This document shows positions 23,841 through 37,300 of a stretch of DNA of 64,000 nucleotides, in pieces. Numbering within the stretch: the first letter of the stretch is position 1; each line of letters starts with the position of its first letter. The stretch spans positions 310,325 to 374,324 of the forward strand of contig WBMV01001908.1 of assembly GCA_013396655.1 (NCBI GenBank), written 5' to 3'. The notes below the pieces were generated by a model. It worked only from the letters and a program-made list of their open reading frames with translations. It did not search any database and was not told the origin of the DNA. A program made the position numbers and the translations under genes. This DNA comes from Campylorhamphus procurvoides. Lineage: Eukaryota > Chordata > Aves > Passeriformes > Dendrocolaptidae.

Positions 23841-25394
23841 GCCTTGATTTTTATTTCTGTCTTAATTTGGAAGATTGCAATTCACTTTCCTGAAGTCATC
23901 TCCTCAATCTTTATAATTAAACCTCATTTAAATATTTTGGTCACTTTCATGAACTAATTATAGTGACTTACGGTTGAGAAGGTTCTTTAATTTTAAGGCT
24001 CTATTTGCAGATGATTAAAATTTTTTGAAAATAATGTCCTTTTGGCTTAAAACTTATGTTTGCAGAGATCAAAGCTGACCTACACATGGAAAACAATTGT
24101 GTATGAGGCCTTTTCTGACATGAAAAAAGATATGAAATGGTAATTTTTCTCATCTTTTCTTTATTACCTTCACAATTACTGGAACTGTATCACATTATTT
24201 CTACTGGTATTTAGGGAAGGCTTCTCAGAAGACTGAAGAGGTGAGGAGGAATCTATGTCTTCAGTGGTGTGCTTCAATGTGCTGTGCTTTTTGGCTTTTT
24301 AATACAGGTATTTTTTATTAGAGTTGGAGGCATTTAAACAATAATGTATCTATAACAGAACAAAAAGAGAATTTTAGGTAGGATGACTGGAAGGGTTCCC
24401 CTCTTTATCACCACAGAAGTTTCAATGTTTTGGTCTTGAACCAAAGACTGTTAATCCTGCTTTTTGAATTATTTCAGCAAGCATCAAGTTATGAATAAAC
24501 TGCTTAACCCGAATTCTGTGTCAAGAGAAAGAGGTTAAATCATCTGTCTTTATAGGTCACAGTAAAACTTCAAAGCCATGCTTGTATTAATTCTCTTTTT
24601 TTTTAGACAGCTCTCCAATAAAGTCAAGGAGCAAGGTTTGGCTGGCATCTCATCTCTTCTTTGAGATCTGATGTTGTCCAGCACAAGGACCAAGCTCTCT
24701 GAATTAATACATCTGGAGGAAGAAATCTGCCAGTAAATTAATGAGGATGCATGTGGTTTCAGTCCCAGTGGTGTTCAGAAAATACCCTTTTGGTCAGTGA
24801 AACAGTCTTTTCAAGCCCTTTCAACAGCCTTTGCTCATCTCCAGATGAGCAGCTTCAGACCAGGTTATACCAGATCTCCCATCCATTTCCTTCACTTCCC
24901 AGGAAGAGTGGCTTTTTCAACCACATGTGATTTATAGCAGAGCCTCTTTCCTGGTCCCCAAGCTGTGTAGCATCTCAACCAAGTTGAGAAGCTGTCTTGG
25001 GTATCTGCCCTTGTTGCTTGAGCTGTCTAGCCTATCCTTAGGTGTCCCTTTTAATTAAATAACACTTGACTTGGTTCAGTAGAGATAATAAAAGATGATG
25101 AGGATAGTACAAGGTATCTTTACCTTGCCAAGATGATTTGGGAAAGCTGAAAATCCAATCTGTGTGTCTGAAAAACTGTTCTGTTTGGGAGCTGGAGGGG
25201 AAAAGCCATCTTTGTCTTTCCTAACATTCTCCTCTAGGGAAAATTAAAGGTGTCTAGGGTTTTCTTTATTCTCCCTCTGCCATCCCATCTTTCACTTTCT
25301 GGCTTCTTTAACTTCCAATCTCCTTTAAATTGCATTAAAGGAATAGGAGAAACCATTTCTTTTTTCTTTTTGCCTTGGAGCTAAAAGCTTTCTC

Positions 25395-25530
25395 TTTTCT
25401 TCACAGTGCTTGTTAAATGCGATAGACAGAGTGAAAGCTTCATAAATCATAAACAAGCAGAGGACCTAAATAAAAGTGCAAACTGCAAACTGAGGAAAAG
25501 AGAGACCCCAGCATGCACATTAGGGCTAGC
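25395..25530. promoter_or_regulatory. Candidate conserved noncoding element
   Basis: The stretch combines 'ttgttaaatgcgatagacag', 'cataaatcataaacaagcag' (forkhead-like TAAACAA), a duplicated 'gtgcaaactgcaaactg' and a retained CpG. This is the kind of dense, balanced composition often seen in conserved enhancers. It is a guess from composition and motifs alone. Confidence 0.15.
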
Positions 25531-28500
25531 ATCAAGCACACAGTACTTATTTTAAGCTGCCCTAGCAGGAGGTAGAGGGCATGCCAGTTTTGTGTCTAAG
25601 CCAGAAATCAAATCAAAAGCCAGTGGGCCATGAAAATCAGTTAATAAATAGCTCTGCAGTGTTATGGCCACAGATAGATGCAGATTTCCACTCTCCAGTT
25701 TGTTCATCCCTCTGTAATGACTACCTCCTTTTCTTTCTGTGCTTCCTTATAGCATGGCAAAGCTCCTCCATTTTTTATCAAGTTGTAATTTGCTCTGGGT
25801 TCCACTGAGTGCAGCAGCAGCAACCTCTAGAGCACTCCAGCGATGAGAAACGCTGGACCGTGATGATAGTGGATGAGCCTATGCTCAGGGTTAGATGTTG
25901 GGATTCTGACAGGGAAATGCTTGTTTCAGGACATACTAATTTTCCTCATGCGTGCTTACAGTGCTATGATATGTGTGAACAGGTGATACATCAGAAATAA
26001 AAAATGGAAAAGCAGTCTACATTTCCTTAAATGTAAGCACTCATTGGTGGTAAGGAAGGAGAGCAAGTTAATGCGGGAATCAGGAATTTGGCTTCCATTC
26101 ATATTGCTGGTGTGGCACAGCTTTCCCATGGTCAATCTCTGCTCCACGGGGCAGAAGCTGGTCTTTGCTTTTCTATCTCCCAGAACAAAGAAGGGAAAAG
26201 CCAACTCTACCCATTGCAGCTCAGATAGGACTGGCACATCTTGTAAGTCCAGAACGTGTGCAATAAACAGGCTGGTGTCCTCACCTCTGTTTTAAGTGCT
26301 GATCACATTTTTCTGGCAAAACTTCTCTTTGTGAGGAACTCTTCTTGACATCAGAAGAGCATGTTTCTCCTCTAATGTGGAAAGATTCAGTTTGAGTTTG
26401 TATTCGTAATCCTGTATTTCTTATCCTTGTTCTGAATGTGTGACTGTTCTTTAATTCCCACATGTTGGAGGTGGAAGCTTTCTAGACTCGGATCTAGAAA
26501 ATACCTTGTCAGATACTGGCACTACAGAAGTGTCAGCAATAACACAATATACTGTCCATTTGTTCCAACTTTATATCTTAATATTTAGCTTTTAAATCTA
26601 TGACAGGAGCTTTCTCTTCATGGTGTGGTTACCAAACTTCTTGAATAACCCTTCTATGAGCAGTTTTATCCTTTGCAGGAGAATGGTTTACATCTGTTTA
26701 TCAACCCACCACTATTCATTGTACTGTTCATATTATAGTAAGTTAAACAGGATGGATCTACAGTGACAGAGTCACATTGCTTTGTTTCTACTGTCATCTG
26801 AGCATATTTATAATTTTAGCTTCAATAATTAAGCTATCTACCATACTAAAGCACAACTGCCTAAAATTCCTTGGATCCCATTAAGTTGTTCTTAAGAAGA
26901 CAAAACTGATATGTAAGATCATCTGACTGTTGGTTTTCCTAGAGTTCAGAAAGGTAACTGTTTTTTTAAAAAATGCATTCTTCATTAACACACAAATCAA
27001 CATCATTTTGTGTTCCTTCAGCAGTGTTTGAATTTGAAAATATTATACTAAGTTAATTCAGTACAATTTAAAATTGCGGGTTAACTGATAGGAACGTTTT
27101 GGTTTGTTTTTGCATTCCTCTCCCTGACAACTTGTTCTACTGGTGTTTTGCTTTTACCACCTAAAAAGATGCACTGCAGGGCAGCTCTCTTTTCCCATCA
27201 CATCCCTAGGCAATGGTGGGAAAGGGAGCATTTAGTCCTTTGCTGTCAGTTTTCCTTTGTCTTCCCTCTTCGTCCTTTTTGCAATTTTAACAAGCCCACT
27301 TTCTCCCCCACAGGCTGCCTATTTCAGGTACACTCTGCAAATTGCGAGTCTCAATTTTGCTCCTAGAAGTCCTCACTTGATAAATGCTGCTCCTTCCTGG
27401 CATCCAATACAACCTTTAATAACTGACAAGAGGGGCTGACCTTTGGTCTGGGGAGTACAAAGCTATAAATCAGTTGCTGTTCCAAAGGGCTGAGTTTGCA
27501 TCAGGTGTTTCACTTTTTTTCTTTAAAAAAAAAACCCAAAACCAGAACAGATAATCTAATACAGCTGTGGCTGGGAGGAAACAACATTTGTAACAGCTTT
27601 TAAAGCATTAAAAAGGAAGCACGCTAGGAACAAATACTGTGTTTGTGTTCTGAAGCTAAAACATGACAGTTTTGAAAGAAGAAATTTACTGAATCAGGTT
27701 TGATGCCTTAAAATAACAAGAGGGTAGGAACTTCCAGGGGAGGAGGAAGAAAGAGTTAGGGTATGTGGCCTCATTTAGAGAAAAAATAAATGTGCACAGA
27801 GCAGAAAGGAATTGAACATTTAAGCCTTGGTTTATCTTCATGGAGGAAAAAGATCTGTAATGTTAAACATTTATCAGGATGGCTCTTATTGATGTGGTCA
27901 TGCTGAGCCCAGAAACTGTGTGGGTTCAGAGGTTTGAATCATGACAGTGGGATGCTGAATTATTCCCTTTAAGAAGAGAGGGCACAGCCTCCCAGGTAAG
28001 GGCAGGAGGGACTGCAGCATAGCAGGGAGGAAGAGGAGGTGGAGAAGGACAAGGATTTCTCTGTGCTCAGTGTCAGTAGAGAAAGAAGCTGTAGTTGGGG
28101 CTTTTCCTGGGTGCAAGACGGCTATGCTAAATCCATGTATGTGCCTCAGATCATACTATACAGTCAGGCTAGGCAAAGGCTCTGCCCCCAGCCTTTAGAC
28201 TATACAGACTCTTCTATTTGAAATTCTTTCATAAATGCTTGTAGCCAAGTCAGCTGTGTCCTCAACTCCCTGGAGGGGAGATCCCCATCAGCACACTGGG
28301 GAAAGCAGGCATGTCATTGCAGGAGAAAACCTGCATCTGACCCAAGTTTTCCTGGAAACAAAATAAAACTTCTGATTTTATTTTTTTTCCTTTTAAGATT
28401 TTGATTATTCTTCTTTAATTTCTGAACACTTCTGTCTGCAATCCCCAGAAGAGAAAATGCACTCATGATTCTACACAAAAATTAAGTGATATGCATTCAC

Positions 28501-29079
28501 TTTTCTTGTTTAGCACTGATAATCTTGACTCATATCACATTTGGTGCTATCATATCAACATAAGGATCTTTTTGCCTTTGCCAGCAGGGACATTTGGGAA
28601 GGTGACAGGAGGCAAAGGGTTTGCCAAGGCTGTTGTCCAGATGTCCCAGCTCAGTGATGGCACACACAATATTTTCATGCCCTTCATAAGGCCACAAAAC
28701 ACCTGTAGTTTGGAAGGAAAGAGAAATTGCTTAAAGGAATGGTGGATAAGCAGTGACAGACCCTGGTTCTCCATAAGCAGAGAGCCATTCAACTGTGGAT
28801 AATGACCACAGCACAGATGACAAGATAAACACAGCATATGAGATTGAAGTAGACACACAGCATTTAGAAACAACCTCCCAACAATGCTAGCTGCTACATT
28901 CATTTATTAAACAGTAACCAAAATGCTATTTAAAGAGGGCAAAAAGCAAATTGGAGCTAAATGGACATATACAACTGCCTCATGCATCCACATGAAATCA
29001 CACACACTGGTACATTTATATATATTATCACATGTTATTCACGACCTTGCTCTTGCTCAGCTAAAGGCATTTTTTTGCA

Positions 29080-29095
29080 TACACACACACACACA
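29080..29095 (+). repeat. (CA)n microsatellite
   Basis: About seven to eight uninterrupted CA units. Short, but possibly length-polymorphic. Confidence 0.9.
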
Positions 29096-31879
29096 TTCTC
29101 CCACAGAATTTAATTCAATGCTGTAATGCATAGCACACCTTTATGTCCAAGACACATAGTCTAAATCTTGACATTTCCGAGTGAAGTTGAGGCAGTGGGA
29201 ACTAAACTCACAAGGATAAACTACTTAAAACTTTTTAGTAGTTTTATGGAAATTGTATTCCTAGAGCCGGGGGTGATTCAACTAAGCAGGGAAGTCTTGT
29301 GATCAGAGGTACTTCAGGCAAACTCTTTATTATATACTGTCAAGTCAATGTTCACTGAGTGTATGAAAATTATCCTGGAGGAGTTTTGTTGCACTTCTGG
29401 TTTGGACAGAAGTAGACAACTTGTTGTTGTTTCCATATAAATACTATATACTTCTCACTCTTGGAACAGTCCTGCAATTCACATTCTATCTCTGAAACAT
29501 AATTTTCATTAAGTCAGAGTGATGATACCAAGATACCCTATACTAAGGTCATCCCTTCGTACCCTTTTCAAAAAAACATGTAACAGACCTTCCATTTAGT
29601 GTTCTAGGTGGAAAATACTTGCAACATATGTTTCCTCTATATGATAAATTCACAAGCGATCTGACAAAAAATTACTCCGGTCAACTAATTATATGAATAT
29701 CCTTACTCCTCTGGCTTATTTTTTTGAGCAACTTTGCCCAGAATGGGGTAACTAATTCCATTTCCCACTGTTGGTATTTGAGTGATGACAACAGAAAGGA
29801 GGATAGCTTGGGTAGCTAAGCATTCATCACAGCCTGCCCCAATGCTCAGGCAATAGTCCTTTTGAGGAGAAGAGCACTTCCAGAACACAGTCTGGAGAAG
29901 GAGATTGGTGGCAGGGGGGGACAAACAAACCAAAAACCAGCAGCATTTCTTCTTCTGGTAGCAAGGCAATGTAGATGCCAGGCAATCTGAATACAGACTG
30001 AAGTTTAATAGAATTTGGAAAGGTTTGACTTTTCAGGTTGCTTATTATCCAAAGCTGCTAAACCCTACACAGTCAGGGCAGAGCAGCTGGGATTTCACTT
30101 CTCTTTGGCACCTCCACTAGGTGCCTTTTGCCATTTGTATTATGGTACTGTATCACCACAGCAAAGAATGTTATAGCTCAGCTGGAAGCTGTTTGACTTA
30201 ACAGTATTTAATTTACTACAAGAAAGACTAGATCGAAACAAATTTCTCATGGCTGTACCCATTCAGGCCTTCAAAACCTTCAAGTGTGGGGAGTTGGATG
30301 CACAGTCCCTCTGGACAGTCTGTCTTCAATGTGAGAAGTTTTTCCTTATATTTGATATGAACCTCTCTCGGTTTATCCCCACTGTGTCTCCTCCTTTCAT
30401 GTGCCACTATGAAGAGAGTGGTTCTGTCTCCTTGATATATAGGAATACTGGTAAAGAAGTCTTGGCTATATTTTGTTTTCCTGGTGGACATAAATAATTA
30501 CAGAGTAAAGCTGAAAAATACAATCAAAAACCTCTGGTGCTTTTTGTATCAATTGCGGATGATGTCAGAAGTTGTGAGCATAAGAAGGCTTTCAGCTGTT
30601 GTTTCTTAGGAAACTGATAAGTATTTATACTGCCTATCAAAAACATACCATGAGCTTTGTGCGCTGCAACAGACATGATGCGGTTATGTATTCCAGGGCA
30701 TAAAGTTGCTATATACTATATATAAAGACACTGCTACTGCATTACTACAGTAGTATCAATTAAGAAAAAATCCCAGCATGATTTACTGTGCTTTATTAAA
30801 GACAATGTGGTTACCTTGAACTTTTTTCTTCCTTCAAAAGCTATCCTGCCAAAGGCAATTTGCTCAGTATTAATCTAATGAAGAGCCGAGATGGACATCT
30901 CATTGTTTGTGTCATGATACACAGTATTTTTTAAGATGCCCAGAACAAAGAATGCATTGTAACCTATTTGACACATACTGCAATTTAGTGCTACTTCAAG
31001 AACAAATTGGGTCTGAGTCTTCCTAGCCAAGGGAATTGCTCTTGCAGTTTTTTTCGTTGCTCCTGGATGAAGGACATCTTTGAGCGAAATGCCTAGAGCA
31101 ACTCAGTGGAGAAAGGCTTATTGCCTCTGAGAAGTGATTTGGTGGATCTGAGGAAGACACTGAGAGGCAAGAAACCTAAAGGCAGTCAAACAAAGCACGA
31201 GTTGCAGGACCTGGGCGAACATATTAGGATGTAGGAAAGTAGCCTTCAATCTATATTTGTCTGCTCAAATGAGTGGCTTGAGGACTCAATTATTTTCTGT
31301 ATGAACAATATTTCTGTTCTAAGTGAGAAAGGAGTCCCAAGGCAGAGTGCATACCTTGATCACACAGTATTTTCTGCTGGCTAGAATGCAAACAAGGGGA
31401 GGGATAAACATGGTGTCTTTTGAATCTGTGCTTGACAGACAAATTCCTTGTCCTCTAATTGCTGTTTGCAGCAGTACAGACACCTGAGGCAGCTGTGGAA
31501 GATCACAAAGATGAGAAAGGATTTTATGTTGTACGAGGGCATTCAGGGAAGCAGTTTGTGGGTTTAGGTGCAAAGTCTAAAATAAATAAGCATATTTTGA
31601 ACACGTTAGTGTGGGCAGCATGAGTCCAAGGAAGGATCTGTAATTTCCTGTCTGTGACTGACAGCTCTGGTGAGGGTCAAATGCACAGTCCAGGCAAGTG
31701 TTCTCCATGCACAGATGTGATAAGGAGCATTTTTTCAAAACCCATGAGAAAGACAATGTATGTACTTTTTCTTTAAGCCATCCTAAACAGCTGCTATGGC
31801 AGCTTGAGTCAAGAAAATAAGTTTCTTTACTTTGAGCAGCTCTAATTTTTTTCACATTCACCAGTTTCCAGGTTAGGGG

Positions 31880-32020
31880 TGAGGCAACTGAGACTCAGTT
31901 CCTTGGTCCAGGTAATGCTGTACCCAAATGCTAAACTGTTCTATACCTTACTTTCTTAATCTGTAAAAGGGGGAATGCTATGTGAATAAAATCTCAGATA
32001 AGAGAGCTATCATGAAGACA
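31880..32020 (+). repeat. MIR SINE fragment, sense orientation
   Basis: In order: 'gaggcaactgagactcagtt', 'ccttggtccaggtaatgctg', 'ccttactttcttaatctgta' and 'aaagggggaatgctatgtga'. These follow the MIR core and tail: GCCACTGACT..., CCTTGGGCAAGTCA, CCTCAGTTTCCTCATCTGTA, AAATGGGGATAAT. The order, spacing and several exact blocks such as 'atctgtaaaa' make this the best MIR match in the window. It is an ancient inert insertion that sometimes persists as conserved noncoding sequence. Confidence 0.6.
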
Positions 32021-34262
32021 GTTTTTATTATTTGGTTTTGCAGTGCATTATGACATTCTCATTTTCTTTATTTCTTCAAATGTCACTCAAGTCTGAGCAG
32101 CAACGGAGCTCTTCAGTGCCTTTGTTGAGCTGCATGGAGGAAAGGCTACTGACTTATTCAGCCTTTGCCTGGCATATCCATAGGAAGTTCCCAGGACTGC
32201 TTAGAGAGGAGAGATAGGTTTTTTCTGTACTCACCTTCCATTCCTTGGAGGAACTGGACTGAGCTTCATGCAGTATAAAAGGAGGCTCCAAGACAATCCA
32301 GGTGAGTATCTCCTTTGTATAACTACTCAGAGCAGCAGGTTGCCTGAGACTGCAGGTCAGGGGCCTGCACATTTGCCAGAGTAGAGATTACACTTCACTG
32401 CCAGTTACGTTTGAACATTAGGACTTAAGTAGTGTTCTCTTCCTCCCCAGATGTTTGTGCACTTCCTAGCTGTATCCTTTCATTGGGAAGTTACACATGT
32501 ACAGGGCAGAAGAGTGTTACAAAGATGTGGAGCTAATCAGCCACCAGAATGCTAGATTCATCAGTGAGGTGCTGTAGGAGTGGACACTGTATCGTGTACA
32601 AAAAAAGTGAGAGAAAAGATTATGATGAGTTACCTTGGCCTGCAATAAACCCCCTCTGAATGTGGTTGCTTTCCATGAAGCTCCTGTCCCACTCTGGGTC
32701 ATATTCATGGCCTGTCTCCTCTTGCACCATCAGAGAAATGGGGTTTCCCTCTCTTTTCTACTTTGCTTTTCTTTTCCAGCTTCTTAACACAAACAATTTT
32801 TTAGAAATATCTCATATGTGATACTTGTCTTCAATGTTTTCAAACCATCAAGTGAAACACTTTAGATCCATTCAGTTTCAATGGTTGAATGCCAGTAGTT
32901 TTCAAGTTTCTCATTTGGTAATTTGCAACCAGCTGTGGAGGAAAGAAAAGGAAATCATCAGTGGAGCAGAGAACTCATATTTTGACATTCCTGAACATTC
33001 ATACAGAGAAAAGTCAGGCTGAGTTCATCCCTGTCCAGTCTTGAGGGAGGAGCAGGAACTCTGACAGGAGAATTACAAATATCTCATATTTGTGTGATTG
33101 TTTGTACACAATCTGCACTCATCCCTTCAACAGCTTGCAGTCTCCAGAAGTCGATTCCCTAATCAGCTGTGTTAGATTTAGCTTTGTGTATAGCCTATTC
33201 CCTACATGACCAAGGCCCTAACTTTTGAAACAAGCTCTCTTCCCTGTAATAAAATGTGAAAATGACATTTCAAAGATAAAAGGGCTTGAATGTGCAGAAC
33301 TTTTGCGCTTAAGGTTTTAACCAAAGGCTTAATGCTATGACAGCCAGAAAGTTGGAGTAAAGGAAAAAATAAAATTAGGAAAAGTGCAAGAGTATGGTAA
33401 CAGAGTTTATTAAAGTGCATGCCACTTGGACTTAATCAGGAAATTCGTTTATTCAGGAAATCTCTTGGAGCAAACCTAATTTAAGCCTAATGACATTTAA
33501 TGGTGATAACTATGGCTTGGTGAGGATGATAATTCCATTTAATTGGGATGCCTCCAGGTGATGCAATGGTGTTTGTGTGTGTCTGTGACAACGGCAGGCT
33601 GGTTCTGACTGTTTATATACCCAGCAGCAGCCTTCAGTCTCTGTCTAGCTGCCACGCACCAAGGCAGCCCAAGAAAAAAGGTTTGAAAGTCCTTCAGTGC
33701 AGCTTCAATTTGGTAAAAAACATAATGCCAACAATGGTAGTTGGTCTCTTGGCTTCTATGCCCCTGTCTGCTTCTTCCCAGGAGGGCTGTATTCTTGGCC
33801 ACCTTCACAGCATTTTCACCTAATGTCTCAGGACCAATCCTGTGTGTGTAAGTTTGCTGCACAGCTTCCTAAAGAGTGACATGAATATTGCAGTAGCATC
33901 TGGTGCCAGATGGAAATTCAGGCTCATCAGGATGAAGGCCACCCATAGGTGTGTTGCAGAGAAGAGACTTCCAAGGCAAATTGCCAGCAGTCTCTGTTTT
34001 AGTAATAGAGATTTAACCACCATATTTCTTTTGGAGCCCTTGCTGTTGAATTAACAGCCTTTGTGTTCATCTATGCTGTCTCTGTAGCACCAGCATTCAG
34101 CTTATTGAAAAGCTCTTTGGAATATCTTGAATACGAAAGTGTCCAAAAAAGACAAATTTCAATCTTTTAAAACTCCTTTGTGAGTCCCAGAGGAGTATGA
34201 TTGTGAGAAAATTTGGCGATTTCAGTTCCTTCTGTAGGACTCAATACATCCACAAAGCATAA
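32021..34262. other. Single-copy noncoding stretch
   Basis: Nothing recognised. Overlapping frames on both strands at 33539-34054 (60-107 codons) carry no known motif. Confidence 0.55.
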
Positions 34263-34386
34263 CACTTAGACCTTGTCTGCACACAAAAGTGGCATTGATT
34301 TAAATAATCAAGTTTAAAATTAATTTAACTGAACTGGTGTAACCTTTTTACATGGACTTCAAGTCAATTTAAAAAGAGCCTTTTAT
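34263..34386. repeat. Decayed MITE-like DNA transposon remnant
   Basis: It begins 'cacttagaccttgtctgcac' and continues with AT-rich inverted segments 'ttaatttaactgaactggtg', 'taacctttttacatggactt' and 'caagtcaatttaaaaagagc'. This resembles a palindromic nonautonomous element seen in turtles, crocodilians and birds (start GACCTTGTCTACAC, central TTTAACTGAACCGGTGTAA, then CATGTGGAC...TCAGTTTAA). It has no coding capacity. Identification is from memory, and divergence is high. Confidence 0.45.
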
Positions 34387-37300
34387 CTTTATTGCTCAAG
34401 GGTAGAGTCAGATAATCATAAGTGATAGAGTTAGAGTGTCAAGAAGTTATTGTCTCTTCAGATGAAGGCTACTGTCCTCTCTGCAGGAAATTTCATATCC
34501 CATCCCCACTCTACCTCAGCTGGAATTGAGCCTTTCACCCCATTGCACCCCATGACTTTGCAAGTGTTCTCAGTTTCCTGCATTGCAATTAAAAAGAAAA
34601 ATTGATGGCTCTTCCACCACTGAATCTTCAGCTTTCTGGCCTCCACAGTGAAGCAGCATCAAAAAGAGCAAAGGGAATGTTTTCACTTCAGGAAGCCTGT
34701 ACGGCAGCAGAAGGAAGAGGCATCTTAAAAAAACCCCAAGCTATAAACCAGAACAAATTCTTCACTAGTATAAAGAACTGCAGGTGTCTTGATTACAGGG
34801 AACTTTAACTCATTTGTATGAGTAGAGAATTTGGTATCGAAACCTTTGTCATAACATTCATGACATACAAGAAGGGCAGGAAGCCAAGGAAAATAGACCT
34901 TCATCCAAAAGTGTATGTGTACACGTGTATGTGAACATTTTCTTTCCTCAATACGTGGATGCCTTTTAAGAGGGGGCATAATGCTTATGCTCTCGAATTA
35001 AGAGGGGCATAATGTTTGTGCTTGGAAATGTCACTGCATACAGTGCAGAACTTCTGATGAGGGGAAGGAAACACAGGCAGAAGAGTGCTGTGGCTAGAGA
35101 GACGTGCAGTTGAGTAAGAAAAGAATTTCAATAATATCACAAAAACTGGTAAGAATGGTTTAAAAGAATTCCACTTCAAGTGAGACATGCTGATATTTCA
35201 GTTTTCCACATATTCAGTTGGATGAGTGATTGGATCTCTCCTGAACATTCCTAAATACTGCATTTTAAAATAAATATGCTAATTTTTCTCAGTCTTAAAC
35301 TAGAATTCACTTTCTATTTTAAAACAGAACGGTCATCTTGACCTCTTAAATAAAACATTTTAATTGAAAAGAAGCCGACATGTAAAGCCAAAGGAAAATG
35401 CCAGAGGAGCTAGCCTTTTCCTGCAAAAAGCTTCATTTTGACGAATCAGCATGTTCTGACAAGATTTTATACAAAATATTCCTGTTCTGCTCCAGGCTTG
35501 AATGCTGGTTCTTTACTGAAGCCTCTCCAATGCTAGTACAGCAGATCGTATCCAGTTTGCTGGATGTACTTGGCTGATGGCTAACAGTGTGCTCCTGGAA
35601 TAAGTTACATTAAAAGTGGGGGCTTACACAACCTTCAACAGAGCTGGACATTCATCTGAAATATAAAGGGACCTAGGATTTTAGTCATATACATAAGTAT
35701 ATATACAGACATACATATGTATACATGCATCAGTACAGATATATATGGATGGATTGGGCTGTCTCTGCATTTGTAGCACAGTCTCTACAAGAATAATGGA
35801 ACTACCTGCATTTCCTTATGTAATTTACCCAAACAAAAGGAACACCTTCCTTCTCACCTCAGGCTAGGAGACATCAGAACTACTAAAGACTGTGTCTCCC
35901 AGCCTTTAAAGAAGAACCTGCTGACAGTGGGGAACTTCTCAGAGGATGTGACCTTCCCTACACTCAGTAGCTCACTCAGAGCAATATTTCATTGGTACAT
36001 TATTATGCACAGAAGTGCACACTCAAGCCATTTCTGTTTACTCAGAATAGTGTTTACTGAAATATGTTCTGCAGTTTACTGTTCCTTATGGAAGATAATA
36101 TTGTATATACAAGAGCAAATTGAATATATGTATTGCAGTAATTGCCATCATGCTCAGCAAGTTGATGTGTTTGAATACTCAAGATAGATCAGGTTTCTCT
36201 AAGGATTTACCCCTCGGTACATTCACCAAATTTAATTTTGTATTGTTAGTTACAATTTCTTCTAGCATATTACTTATAAAAGAAAAAAATTTGCAGTGAA
36301 TACATTCTTTGAAAAAATGTTACACATGCTTCCCACAGTCTCCACCCTAGGGATCTTTGGAAAGCAGTTTTATTTTTCCTTCATGCAGTAATGGGTTTCA
36401 TCACTGAAAGAGCAATCCAGGGCCATTATTCTAGACTGGGGTTTGGGGGAAGCTGAATGCTGACTGTGCAAATCCACACCCCTCATGTACTTTAAGTACC
36501 CTGATGCATTTGTTCAGCATTTGGTAATGCAATTAGGTGGTAAAAAAATGACCTAGTTACCAGATACTGCTGGGAAGGGGTTTGAACAACAGTCAGCATT
36601 TAAATGAAGATAGGAAGATATCTATGAGAATGGAAAGGCTTAGGGGAAAAAAATAAAAAAGGAGACAAGATTTCTCCTTTTGTGATTCATATGAATTTCT
36701 GATACAACATGGCAGGAAGCAAAGACTGAAGGAAGGCACAATGAAAAAAATATAGGCAAGCTTGTCTGGCCAAGAGTTGTGTTCCAGGTGTGAGAGCATT
36801 TGCTATGCATGCAGGTGTACTGATCCCCCCCTCCCATCACTTATTGCCTCCCCATGGCCCTACATGTACTTCTTCCTCAACAGTCCTCCCACCTTGTTGG
36901 CATTCCCATTCTATTGCTTCCTCCTTTTCACACAGCCTTCCATCTCTCTGGCTTTTCATCCTAGAGCCCCAGCTTCACCAGAGGAGTTAGCACCGTGAAC
37001 AAATACCTATTACAGAATGACATCCATCAAGCAACTTTTTTCTTTAGTCTGAAAGCTAGCTGATTACAACACTGCAGATAATCCATGTAAAGCACAAAAT
37101 TCAGCAACCCAACAGAAGTATTTTAAAATAACATAGCATACTCAGTATGCACACTTCTCGAGAGAAAGGGAGAAGAGTAAACTGCAGATTACAACATGTC
37201 ATCTGATGGGCCACCAGGAAGGATTTGTATATTACTGTTGAGATGGATGTAAGAACTCTATGAACTGGGAAGAACCACTTGCCCAGTTTTCAGTAGTTTC

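Larger units (their letters stand above)
23681..31879. other. Single-copy noncoding stretch, AT-rich
   Basis: No recognised gene. Contents: (TTTTA)-type sequence nearby at 23809-23840 and later a CA microsatellite at 29080-29095. A candidate regulatory stretch lies at 25395-25530, with another at 30840-31000. Open frames stay below 120 codons and are matched by frames on the opposite strand (for example 28491-28903 and 30228-30497). Confidence 0.5.
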
